In this document: in pieces, positions 44,676 to 53,000 of the stretch
How the letters are laid out: the number at the start of each line of letters is the position of its first letter
Position numbering within the stretch: position 1 is the first letter of the stretch
Source of the DNA: Pseudonocardia sp. HH130630-07
GTDB lineage: Bacteria > Actinomycetota > Actinomycetes > Mycobacteriales > Pseudonocardiaceae
DNA: 64,000 bases
Assembly (NCBI RefSeq): GCF_001698125.1
Contig: NZ_CP013854.1
Location: 1,302,001 to 1,366,000 of the forward strand
Direction: 5' to 3'
The notes under the pieces: model-generated
What the model was told of the DNA's origin: nothing
Database searches by the model: none
What the model saw: the letters and a program-made list of their open reading frames with translations, nothing else
Translations under genes and position numbers: made by a program

Positions 44676-45278
44676 TCACACCCTCGGAGCGTTCCACACC
44701 ACCGCGTACCGCCACAGCGGCAGGTGCCGCCACCGGCAGCCGGGGAGCGCCGCGACGGCCCCGGCACGCACCTCGCGGTAGCTGTGCGGCGGGGGCCAGA
44801 CCGCCGGCGCGGAGTGCTCCCAGAACCCGTACCGACGGCTGAGCACGGCGTGCTGCACGGTCCCGGCCAGCACGAACACCGCGTCCGCCGGGGTCGTCGA
44901 CCGCGCGAGCCCGACGACCACGAGCACGCCGCCCGGCGCGGTCAGCTCCGCGAGCCGCGCGAACGCCTGCTCCGGCTCCGGCAGGTGGTGCAGCGTCGCG
45001 ATCGAGGCGACGACGTCGAACGACGCCGGCGGGAACGGGTGGGTGCGGACGTCGCCGTGCACCCAGCGGACCGAGCCGTCCTCGCGCCGGGCGGAGTCCA
45101 GCACCGGCGCGTCGACGTCGATGCCGGTGACGTCGGGGACCCGGCGCGCCAGCTCGGCGGCGAGCAGGCCGTTGCCGGTCCCGACGTCCAGGGCGGTGCG
45201 CGCGTGCGCCGGGACGGCGTCGAGCACCAGGCGGTGGTAGTGGATGTTGTGGTTCCACCGGTGCGGTCCGGGCGGCAC
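44676..45278 (-). CDS. Class I SAM-dependent methyltransferase
   Basis: A 200-residue methyltransferase of the UbiE/Methyltransf_11 type. SAM motif I ALDVGTGNGLLAAELA is at about residues 29-44, then the acidic loop VTGIDVDAPVLD, and motif II/III ASFDVVASIATLHHLP with the LTAPGGVLVVVGLA strand. The C-terminal cap is short. Substrate unknown. GTG at 45278 is the only start that keeps the conserved HRWNHNIHYHR N-terminus. Confidence 0.83.
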   Translation of the reverse strand: MPPGPHRWNHNIHYHRLVLDAVPAHARTALDVGTGNGLLAAELARRVPDVTGIDVDAPVLDSARREDGSVRWVHGDVRTHPFPPASFDVVASIATLHHLPEPEQAFARLAELTAPGGVLVVVGLARSTTPADAVFVLAGTVQHAVLSRRYGFWEHSAPAVWPPPHSYREVRAGAVAALPGCRWRHLPLWRYAVVWNAPRV

Positions 45279-45365
45279 GTCGTCAGCACCCCGGAGCCGG
45301 ACGACCCGAGCGGGACGGGCGACATGTCGGTCGGCCTTGACAGTCCCGGCCCGCAGGTCTACAAG

Positions 45366-45383
45366 TGATAAATCGATTGTTCA
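45366..45383. promoter_or_regulatory. Palindromic operator candidate for the LacI regulator
   Basis: TGATAAATCGATTGTTCA is an 18-bp dyad (TGA..AATCGATT..TCA) with the central CG typical of LacI-family operators. It lies 36 bases before the ATG of the first gene in a cluster that ends with a LacI regulator. It is markedly AT-rich for this genome. Confidence 0.65.
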
Positions 45384-45419
45384 TGCCGCTCCATCCACAG
45401 ATCGGACCGCGAGAACCAG

Positions 45420-46346
45420 ATGCCCCTGACCGCCGCCGGGTTCTACGATCCCCTTCCCCGCGTCCTCACCGCCGACGACTTCGACGACGGGATGAACGGC
45501 TGGCTCGACCTGCGCCCGAACTTCGTCGCCCCGGACTTCCGCGAGCACTCCGACGACATCGACCTGATCCACTGGGGTCCGACGATGCTCAGCTCGGCGA
45601 CGTTCGCCTTCGGCGGGACGCACGGCTCCGCGAACGGGACCTACTCGCTGAAGATCTCCAGCCGGGCCGCCGCCGCACCGGCCGACCAGCCGCCCGCACC
45701 GGGCTCGATGGGGCTCGCGATCAAGCGGCTGTCGGTCCCGCCCCGGGTCCGGCGGCTGCGCATCGAGACCCTGTTCGCCTACAAGGTCGAGCAGGACCGG
45801 CCCGGACTCGGCGTGAACGACCTGCGGGCCTTCGGCATGTTCGTCGACCTGCAGGACAGCGAGCACCGCTACATGCCGGGCGTCCGCTACGTCAACGCGG
45901 TCGGCGGTGAGCCGGTCCGCCGCTGGCAGTTCTACAGCCCGACCGACGCCGACGACCGGGAGTGGAGCTACGGCGCCGACGGCTGGCACAAGGCCGGCAT
46001 CGACCCGCAGTGGTTCGGCGCCCGGCGGGCCGACGGCTCGACCGCCGCCACCACCTGGTTCCCCGACGGCGGACAGCGGCTGATCTACAACGAGTCCGAC
46101 GACAAGCTGAACTGGACGCCGCTGTCGCTGACAGTCGACCTCGCCACCCGCCGCTACGAGGAGTTCCGGGTGGGGTCGCGGATCCTGCGCTTCCCCGACG
46201 GCGCGCACCCCACCCTCGCACCCGCCTACGACGACATCGAGGGCCTCCTCAACCCGGTGTTCTTCGTCGAGGCCGACACCGACCGGCGGGTCTCGCTGTT
46301 CCTGGACTCGGTCGTGATCTCCGCAGCGGGAGGACAGCGGTCGTGA
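45420..46346 (+). CDS. Protein of unknown function, first gene of a LacI-linked cluster
   Basis: A 308-residue soluble protein rich in beta strands and aromatic residues (GFYDPLPRVLTADDFDDGMNGW at the start, later ...VRYVNAVGGEPVRRWQFYSP and KLNWTPLSLTVDL). The opening resembles carbohydrate-binding/concanavalin-like proteins. I recall a similar family under the label DUF6772, which I could not verify. No catalytic motif is evident and there is no signal peptide. Its stop overlaps the next gene's GTG. The context (transporter, LacI regulator) points to uptake or use of a small molecule. Confidence 0.68.
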   Translation: MPLTAAGFYDPLPRVLTADDFDDGMNGWLDLRPNFVAPDFREHSDDIDLIHWGPTMLSSATFAFGGTHGSANGTYSLKISSRAAAAPADQPPAPGSMGLAIKRLSVPPRVRRLRIETLFAYKVEQDRPGLGVNDLRAFGMFVDLQDSEHRYMPGVRYVNAVGGEPVRRWQFYSPTDADDREWSYGADGWHKAGIDPQWFGARRADGSTAATTWFPDGGQRLIYNESDDKLNWTPLSLTVDLATRRYEEFRVGSRILRFPDGAHPTLAPAYDDIEGLLNPVFFVEADTDRRVSLFLDSVVISAAGGQRS

Positions 46347-46675
46347 AGACGTTCTACACCTCGGTCGTCGAGCTGCGGGCGCACTTCCCCGGCCGGATCC
46401 AGACCCATCCCTACGAGTGCGGCTGGGCCGACGAGGCGATCTTCTTCGTCGACCTGCACGATCCCGAGCCCGGTGACGTGCTCGTCCTGCGTACCCAGCT
46501 CAGTGCCGACGGCATCCGCTGGCTCGACGAGGGCGGCGTCATCGAGACGAACACCAGCGCGTTCACCAGGGTCGGCCACTTCGGCGGGTTCCTCCGCCTG
46601 GTCGGTGCGGCCCACCGAGCCGACGGGTCCGAGACCGGCGCGACCGTCTCCGTCCGTCTCGCACTGAAAGGCTGA
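46343..46675 (+). CDS. 110-residue protein of unknown function in the LacI-linked cluster
   Basis: A small soluble protein (starts VKTFYTSVVELRAHFPGR) with a mixed pattern of beta strands such as DEAIFFVDLHD and DVLVLRTQLSADGIRW. I recognise no family. GTG at 46343 overlaps the stop of the upstream gene (GTGA), and the transporter gene begins four bases after its stop, so the three are one operon. Confidence 0.65.
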   Translation: MKTFYTSVVELRAHFPGRIQTHPYECGWADEAIFFVDLHDPEPGDVLVLRTQLSADGIRWLDEGGVIETNTSAFTRVGHFGGFLRLVGAAHRADGSETGATVSVRLALKG

Positions 46676-46679
46676 GCCC

Positions 46680-47981
46680 ATGACCAGGCGGATCAACCGG
46701 GCGACGGTCGGTGCCACCGCGGGCACCGCCCTGGAGTGGTACGACTTCTCCCTCTACGGCACGGCGAGCGCGCTCGTCTTCCCGGCCGTGTTCTTCCCGA
46801 CCGAGGATCCGCTGGTCGCCACGCTGACGTCGTTCGCGACGTTCGCGGTCGGCTTCTTCGCCCGCCCGATCGGCGGCCTGATCATCGGCACCCTGGGCGA
46901 CCGGTACGGCCGGCGGCAGATGCTCTTCCTCACCCTCGTGCTGATGGGCGTCTCCTCGACGCTGATCGGGGTGATCCCCGGCTACGCCGCCATCGGGGTG
47001 GCCGCGCCGATCCTGCTGGTGGTCCTGCGTGTGCTGCAGGGGTTCGGGGCCGGCGGTGAGTACGCCGGCGCGACCCTGCTGGCTGCCGAGCACTCGCACA
47101 GCAGCACCCGCGGGATGAACGCGGCCATCCCCGGCGCCGGGAACGCGGCGGGCGCGCTGCTCGCCACCGGCGTCCTGACCCTGCTCAACACCACGCTGTC
47201 GGACGAGGCGTTCCTCTCCTGGGGCTGGCGGGTGGCCTTCCTGCTGAGCATCGCGGTCAGCATCGCCGGCGTCGTCATCCGGCTGCGGGTCGAGGAGAGC
47301 CCGGAGTTCACCGCGACCAAGGCCGCCGGACGGGTCCCCCGGGTCGCCATCGCCGAGCTGTTCCGCAGCTCCGGGCGCACGATCCCGCTGGCGATGCTGG
47401 CGAGCATCGGCCCGAACGTGGCCAGCTACCTGCCGTCGGTCTACGCGCTGACCTACCTCAGCACCAGCGTCGGCGCACCGGCCTGGATCGGCCTGACCGG
47501 GATCATCATCGGGAACCTGATCAAGCTCGTCACGATCCCGGTGGCCGGTCTGATCAGCGACCGGGTGGGACGCCGGCCGGTCTTCCTCGCGGGCGCACTC
47601 GGCGGCGTCGTCCTGATCTACCCGTTCTTCTTCCTGCTCGACACCGGCACGCCGGTGCTGGTCTGGGCCGCCCTCGTGCTGATCTTCACGTTCTGCAACG
47701 ACGCGATGCTGGCCGCCCAGTCCGGTTTCATGTCCGAGCTGTTCCCGGTGCGCTACCGCTACACCGGCGTCACGTTCAGCCGGGAGATCACCGGGGCCCT
47801 CGTCGGCGGGACGCTGCCGTTCGTGGCCGCCTGGCTGACGGCCTCGGCGGGCGGCGGGTCCTGGCTGGTGTCGCTGTACTGCGCGGTCCTGCTCGCCCTG
47901 TCCGCGCTGGGCATGTACCTGCTGCCGGAGACCCGGCCCACCGGCGCGGAGACCGCTGGGCGCCAACGCATCGAGTCCTGA
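46680..47981 (+). CDS. MFS transporter of the metabolite:H+ symporter family
   Basis: A 433-residue transporter with 12 predicted helices. The start RATVGATAGTALEWYDFSLYG and the loop GTLGDRYGRRQMLF are signatures of the MHS group (proline/betaine, shikimate, 2-oxoglutarate and aromatic acid carriers). A second GDRxGRRP-type loop (ISDRVGRRPVF) is near residue 295. Substrate unknown. It is the third gene of the operator-controlled cluster. Confidence 0.9.
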   Translation: MTRRINRATVGATAGTALEWYDFSLYGTASALVFPAVFFPTEDPLVATLTSFATFAVGFFARPIGGLIIGTLGDRYGRRQMLFLTLVLMGVSSTLIGVIPGYAAIGVAAPILLVVLRVLQGFGAGGEYAGATLLAAEHSHSSTRGMNAAIPGAGNAAGALLATGVLTLLNTTLSDEAFLSWGWRVAFLLSIAVSIAGVVIRLRVEESPEFTATKAAGRVPRVAIAELFRSSGRTIPLAMLASIGPNVASYLPSVYALTYLSTSVGAPAWIGLTGIIIGNLIKLVTIPVAGLISDRVGRRPVFLAGALGGVVLIYPFFFLLDTGTPVLVWAALVLIFTFCNDAMLAAQSGFMSELFPVRYRYTGVTFSREITGALVGGTLPFVAAWLTASAGGGSWLVSLYCAVLLALSALGMYLLPETRPTGAETAGRQRIES

Positions 47982-48034
47982 TTCACCCGAGGCGGCGGTC
48001 GGCGCGGCGGCCGCCGCCGGGCATAGTCGATCGT

Positions 48035-49111
48035 ATGAGCCGGGCACCGCGCGACAGCCGTCCGACCGCACCGTCCGGGCCGGTCCGGCTCGCCGACGTC
48101 GCCGCGGCCGCAGGCGTCTCGCGCCCCCTGGTCTCGCGGGTGCTCAACGGGGACCCCGCGGTCCGGGCCGCGCCGGAGACCAGGTCCCGGATCCTGGAGA
48201 CGGCGAAGCGGCTCGGCTACGTCCCCAACGTGGCGGCGCAGAGCCTGCGGGTGAACCGGACCGGGCTGATCGGGCTCGTCGTGCACGACCTGTCCAGCCC
48301 GATCTACCTGGACCTGATGCGCGGCGCGCGGGCGGAGGCGTCGCGGCACAACTACTTCCTGGTGCTGGGCGACGTCGACGAGCTGCTCGACGACGAGGCC
48401 GCGTTCACCATCCTGGTCAGCGGGCGACGGGTGGACGGGCTCGTCGTGCAGGGCGGGCACGGCGAGTTCGACCGGCGGATCGCCGACATCGCCGGGGCGC
48501 TGCCGACCGTGGTCGTCAACGCGCCCGCGGCCGAGGGCAGCTCCGTGGTGCAGGTCTTCCCGGACGAGCGGGCCGCGACCCGGCTGCTCACCGAGCACCT
48601 GATCGGGCTCGGCCACCGGCGGATCGGGCTGGTCTCCGGTCCGGAGAACTCGTTGACCAGCAGGTCGCGTGTGGAGGGCGTCGAGGCGGCGCTGACCGGT
48701 GCCGGTCGCACGCTGCGCGCCGAGGACCGCGTGCACACGGAGTGGACGGCCGAGGGCGGCCGCAGCGGACTGGCCGAGCTGGTCGCGCGGCACCCCGGCC
48801 CGGACCGGCCGACGGCCCTCGTCGCCGGGAACTCGCTGATCGGGATCGGAATGCTGGGAGCGGCCGCGGCGCACGGGCTGTCGGTCCCCGGCGACGTCTC
48901 CGTCGCGGCGGTGCACGACACCTGGCTCAGCGAGCACCTGGTGCCGTCGCTCACGACGGTGAGCCTGCCGCTGCAGGAGGTGGGGACCCTGGCGGTGCGC
49001 ACGCTGCTGGACCCGCCCGGGGAGGGGACGCGCATCGAGCTGTCGGACCCGCCGCCGGTGCTGCACGCGCGCGCCTCGACCGCGCCGCCGGTCCACATCG
49101 TCCGGACGTAG
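48035..49111 (+). CDS. LacI-family transcriptional regulator
   Basis: A 358-residue repressor. The helix-turn-helix and hinge are VRLADVAAAAGVSRPLVSRVL (about residues 12-32 in pieces) and LGYVPNVAAQSLR; the rest is the periplasmic-binding-protein-like ligand domain (GLIGLVVHDLSSPIYLDLMRGA and onward). CATAGT (48022-48027) lies seven bases before the ATG, predicting a leaderless mRNA and a promoter separate from the upstream genes. Its likely target is the dyad at 45366-45383. Confidence 0.9.
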   Translation: MSRAPRDSRPTAPSGPVRLADVAAAAGVSRPLVSRVLNGDPAVRAAPETRSRILETAKRLGYVPNVAAQSLRVNRTGLIGLVVHDLSSPIYLDLMRGARAEASRHNYFLVLGDVDELLDDEAAFTILVSGRRVDGLVVQGGHGEFDRRIADIAGALPTVVVNAPAAEGSSVVQVFPDERAATRLLTEHLIGLGHRRIGLVSGPENSLTSRSRVEGVEAALTGAGRTLRAEDRVHTEWTAEGGRSGLAELVARHPGPDRPTALVAGNSLIGIGMLGAAAAHGLSVPGDVSVAAVHDTWLSEHLVPSLTTVSLPLQEVGTLAVRTLLDPPGEGTRIELSDPPPVLHARASTAPPVHIVRT

Positions 49112-49425
49112 ACCCGACCGCCGGGGACGGAGCGGATCTGTCACTCTCGGTAGTTCAACGATCGCCGAACCGTGCGAGAACAGAAGGCGAACAGCATTTT
49201 TCGTCTCTCTCCGTAATCGTGGACTCGATCTACTAGATCACTTCGAGACGGCAAGATCATATTCTCCTGCCCGCCGGTTACCGCAGGTCCGACGGCTCAG
49301 GACGCCGCCCGGAAGGGGTCCGCCATCGTGCACCGTTAGCGATGTCAACGATATCCGTCACAGCTTGCGTCCGTTTTAGCAGGCTGATAGGAATTATCGC
49401 GAACGTCACCGGAACGGGGGAGGCC

Positions 49426-49479
49426 ATGGAGAGCCAGGACACCGGAACACCGCTCTGTCTGCACACTTCGCTGTTCTGA
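49426..49479 (+). CDS. Possible 17-residue peptide with strong ribosome-binding site
   Basis: GGGGGAGG lies four bases before an ATG that opens MESQDTGTPLCLHTSLF and stops. Promoter-like hexamers lie about 35 bases upstream. It could be a leader peptide, a tiny functional peptide or chance. Confidence 0.25.
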   Translation: MESQDTGTPLCLHTSLF

Positions 49480-49756
49480 ACCCTGGCGGGGGCACCGCTC
49501 CCGGGTGACCGGGTACTGCGGAGTACGCGGTGCCGGGCCAGATCTCCGACGCACGATCGATCTCGGGCATGGGATCTCAGCGTCTGCTGCCGACCTGGGC
49601 ATGGGTTGGCGCACTCGCAAGATCGACGTCGGTGTCGCGGCTCGGTCACCGACTCGTGGGACGGTCGGCGACCGGCGCACCGGAATGCTTCCGGAACGCC
49701 GGTCCATAGCACGGTTCCACGCTGCGCAGAGATCGCGTCGTTTGCAGGAGCAAATT

Positions 49757-49796
49757 CGGTTCGCGTCCCGGGATACGACATCCCGGTCACGAACCG
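49757..49796. promoter_or_regulatory. Long hairpin/dyad upstream of the NRPS operon
   Basis: CGGTTCG (49757-49763) pairs with 49790-49796 and CCGGGAT (49768-49774) pairs with 49780-49786 around the loop ACGAC, a 14-bp stem with a small internal loop. It lies 76 bases before the first gene of the operon; it could be an operator or an attenuator/terminator. Confidence 0.55.
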
Positions 49797-49872
49797 AGGC
49801 TGAAGCATGGAATTTTCCGTCTGCGCTCCACTGCGCGGGCGATGATGACGGTCGCAAAGAGGGGCATTCGTC

Positions 49873-50079
49873 ATGGACATGGCTTACGTATGGATTGCCA
49901 TCGGTTGGATGGCCTTCATCGCCGTTCTCGTGGTCGTGGTCGTCACGGTGCTGACCGTGCTGCTCTCGAACCGCCGACGGATGTCCCCCGACCGGCGCCG
50001 GCACGAGCCCGGCCCCAGCCCCGCGGACCCCGGCCGCCCACGTGACACCGCAGAACGGACCGACACGGACCGGGGGTGA
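49873..50079 (+). CDS. Small single-span membrane protein heading the NRPS operon
   Basis: A 68-residue protein with one transmembrane helix (about residues 5-32, IAIGWMAFIAVLVVVVVTVLTV) and a positively charged, Pro/Arg/Asp-rich cytoplasmic tail. GAGGGG lies about nine bases before the ATG. Its stop overlaps the NRPS GTG (GTGA), so its translation probably feeds that of the NRPS. Function unknown; a membrane anchor or assembly factor is possible. Confidence 0.7.
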   Translation: MDMAYVWIAIGWMAFIAVLVVVVVTVLTVLLSNRRRMSPDRRRHEPGPSPADPGRPRDTAERTDTDRG

Positions 50080-53000
50080 CGCTCCCGATGAAGCGCCTCA
50101 CCGCGACCCAGTCGGCGATGCTCTTCGAACAGATCGGGGCCCCGGCGACCGCCGGCAACAACGTGATCGCCTCGATCCTGGTGCACAGCCGCGCCTCCGC
50201 CGACGATGTGCGTGCGGCGTGGGTCCGGGCACTGGACCGCCACCCCGTCCTGACCTCGAGGGTGGTGCCCTCGGACTCCGGGTACGCCATCGAACCGGTT
50301 CCCGGGCTGATGTCGGTGGACGTCGCGGCGACCGCCGACGTCACCCGCACCGACGTCCGCGACGAACTCGCCCGCCGGGTCCTGCGGCCGTTCGATCTGT
50401 TCGGCGGTCCACTGGTGCACGCGATCGCCCGGCGGGACGGGACCCGGGTCATCGGGGTGATGTCGGCGCACCACCTGCTGGTCGACGTCGTCAGCGCCCG
50501 GATGGCGATCAACGAGTTCTACGCGTGCCTGCGCGGGTTCGAGTACGGGACGTCGGGATCGGAACTGCCGCCGAGCGCGGACTTCGACGATCACGTCGAA
50601 CGGGAGATCCGCTACCTCGCCTCCCCGGCGGCCGGCCGCGATCGCACCTACTGGCGCGACCATCTCGCCGGTTTCGCCCGCGATCCGCTCTCGGGGCTGC
50701 GGACGTCGCGCACCCGGGTGCCCGTGACGGAACCGGACGTCGTCCCCGACACCTCGATCCGCATCGAGGCGGAACCCGACTCGGCGCAGGCCATCCGTGA
50801 GTACGCCGAGCAGCGGCAGGTGCCCTCGTCCGCCCTCATGCTGACGGCGTACCTGCGGGCACTGCGTACGGCGTCGGCGGACCCCGGTGCCACGACCGAC
50901 ATCGCCGTGGCGCTCCCGGTCCTGCGCCGGCGCAAGCAGCACACGTACACGCTCGGCAGCTTCACCCAGCTCGCCGCGGTCCGGGCCCGGGTGGGCGGTG
51001 ACTTCGACACCGACCTGACATCGGTACGGGACGGCATGACGGGGGCGCTGCGCCACGGGACCCTGCCGATGAGCGAGATCGCCCGGTTCGCCGAGGTCCC
51101 GGGGGCGGTCACCCGCACGACCTTCCTCTACGAGCCGTCCCATCTCGGCTTCGGCACCGCGTTCATCCTGGGCGACCGGTACGTGCTCGACATGAGCGGT
51201 TACGACGGCCTCGCCTACCCGCTGCCGTCCCAGCGGGGGCAGTTCCCGCTGCGGCTGCAGGCCGGTCTGGTCCACGGCCGGTACGTCTGTGCCGTCCACT
51301 TCGGCGACGGCTTCGGGGACGCCGCCCGGAAGGTGGCCGTCGCGTTCCGCGACGAGCTGCGGGCCGTCGTCCGGCGCGCCGGGCACACCCCGGACGCACC
51401 GGTGGAACTCGTGCGGCCCGACGCCGCGGGCTCCGGCTGGAGACACCCCGCCCGAACCCGCCCGGCCACCCCCGACGACGTGCTGGACCGGATCGCCACC
51501 GCGGTCGCCAGCCACCCGGACCGGCCCGCCGTCTCCACCATCGGCACCGGCGACCCGGTCGGGTACGGGGACCTGTGGCGGGAGGCGGGACGGGTCGCCC
51601 GGACCGTCGGAGCCGCGACCGGCGAACTGGTCGGGATCATGATGCCGAAGGGACCCGCGGCCGTCGCGGCGATCCTGGGGGTCCTGCGCTCCGGGAACCC
51701 GTTCGTAGTGATCGACCCCGCGTACCCGGCGCCGCGGCGCGCACACATGCTGCACGGCCTGTCCAGGGTCGTCGTCGACGGCGACGCCTGCGACCCGCCG
51801 GAGGTACCCGCCGACTTCGCCGGGACGGTCCTGACCCACCCCGGGACGGACGCCGGCGAGGAGGACGCCACCGACGAGCCGCATGTCCGGGGGGCCGGTG
51901 CGCTACTGAGCGCCTACGCCGTCTTCACCTCCGGCTCGACCGGCCGGCCCAAGCGCGTCCTGGTCGGCAGACCGGCGCTCGCCCGGTCGACCGGCGCCCG
52001 CGACGCGTACTACGGCGCGCCGGTGACCCGGTTCCTGCACCTGTCGTCACTCTCCTTCGACAGTGCCTACGCGGGTCTGTTCTGGACCCTCGCCACGGGT
52101 GGTGAGCTGGTACTGGCCGACATGACGACGACGTCGTCGACGGCCGAGCTGGCCGCGGCCGTCCACCGGCGCCGGATCACCCACCTGCTGGCGATCCCGT
52201 CCCTGTACGAGGCGCTGCTCACCGACGAGAGCGCCGAGCTGGGCTCGCTGCGCGAGGTGGTCGTCGCCGGCGAGGAGTGCCACCGCGAGCTGCGCAGGCG
52301 GCACCGGGAGAACCTGCCGTGGGCCCGGCTCACCAACGAGTACGGCCCGTCCGAAGCGGTCGTGTGGGCGACCGCCGCCCGGCTCGGCGGGCTCCACGAG
52401 CCCCGGCACGCACCGGGCGGCGACGGGGACGTCGACGCACCCGTGCCCCTCGGGCGGGCGGTCGACGGGATCACGGCGGACGTCCTCGACACCGCGGACG
52501 GCGTGGGCGCACCGGTCCCGCCCGGAACGGTCGGCCAGCTGGTGCTGTCCGGCACCCTCGCCGCCGGTTACCTCGGTGACCCGCGCGCGACGGCTGCGGC
52601 GTTCCGGCCCGACCCCGGGTCGGCGCACGGCGGCCGTATGTACCTGACGGGTGACCTGGCGGTGCTCGCGCCGGACGGCGAGATCGTCTTCCGTGGCCGC
52701 ACCGACCAGCAGGTCAAGATCGCCGGGCACCGCGTGGAGCTGACCGAGGTGGAGGAGGCCGTCCGTGCCCGGCACACGGGCCGGTGCGTCGCGCTCGCGG
52801 TCCCCGCGCCGGGCGGACGCCACGAGCTGGCCGTGGTGGTCGAGCGGCGCCCCGCAGCCGGCGCGCCCGCCGAGATCGGCGCCGCTGAGCTGCGGACGGA
52901 GCTCGGCCACGTCCTGCCGCCCTACCTGGTACCGCGGACCGTCGAGTTCGTCGAGGCGCTGCCGCAGACGGTCACCGGGAAGATCGACCGTCCGGCGGTG

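Larger units (their letters stand above)
49112..49872. other. Regulatory region before the NRPS operon
   Basis: About 760 bases of lower GC with no convincing long gene. It holds a promoter-like pair TTGCGT (49365-49370) and TAGGAA (49388-49393) with 17 bases between. A GGGGGAGG site follows before a 17-codon frame (49426-49479), and a long hairpin lies at 49757-49796. I looked for and did not find an iron box. Longer frames on both strands here lack third-position bias. Confidence 0.55.

Noticed and set aside
49112..49872. Iron box upstream of the NRPS operon (siderophore hypothesis)
   Set aside because: No AGGTTAG-type dyad was found, so a siderophore role is not supported by regulation.
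49278..49954. Two overlapping frames of 150-200 codons on opposite strands upstream of the NRPS
   Set aside because: Neither shows third-position G/C bias or protein-like composition, and both lie over the regulatory region.
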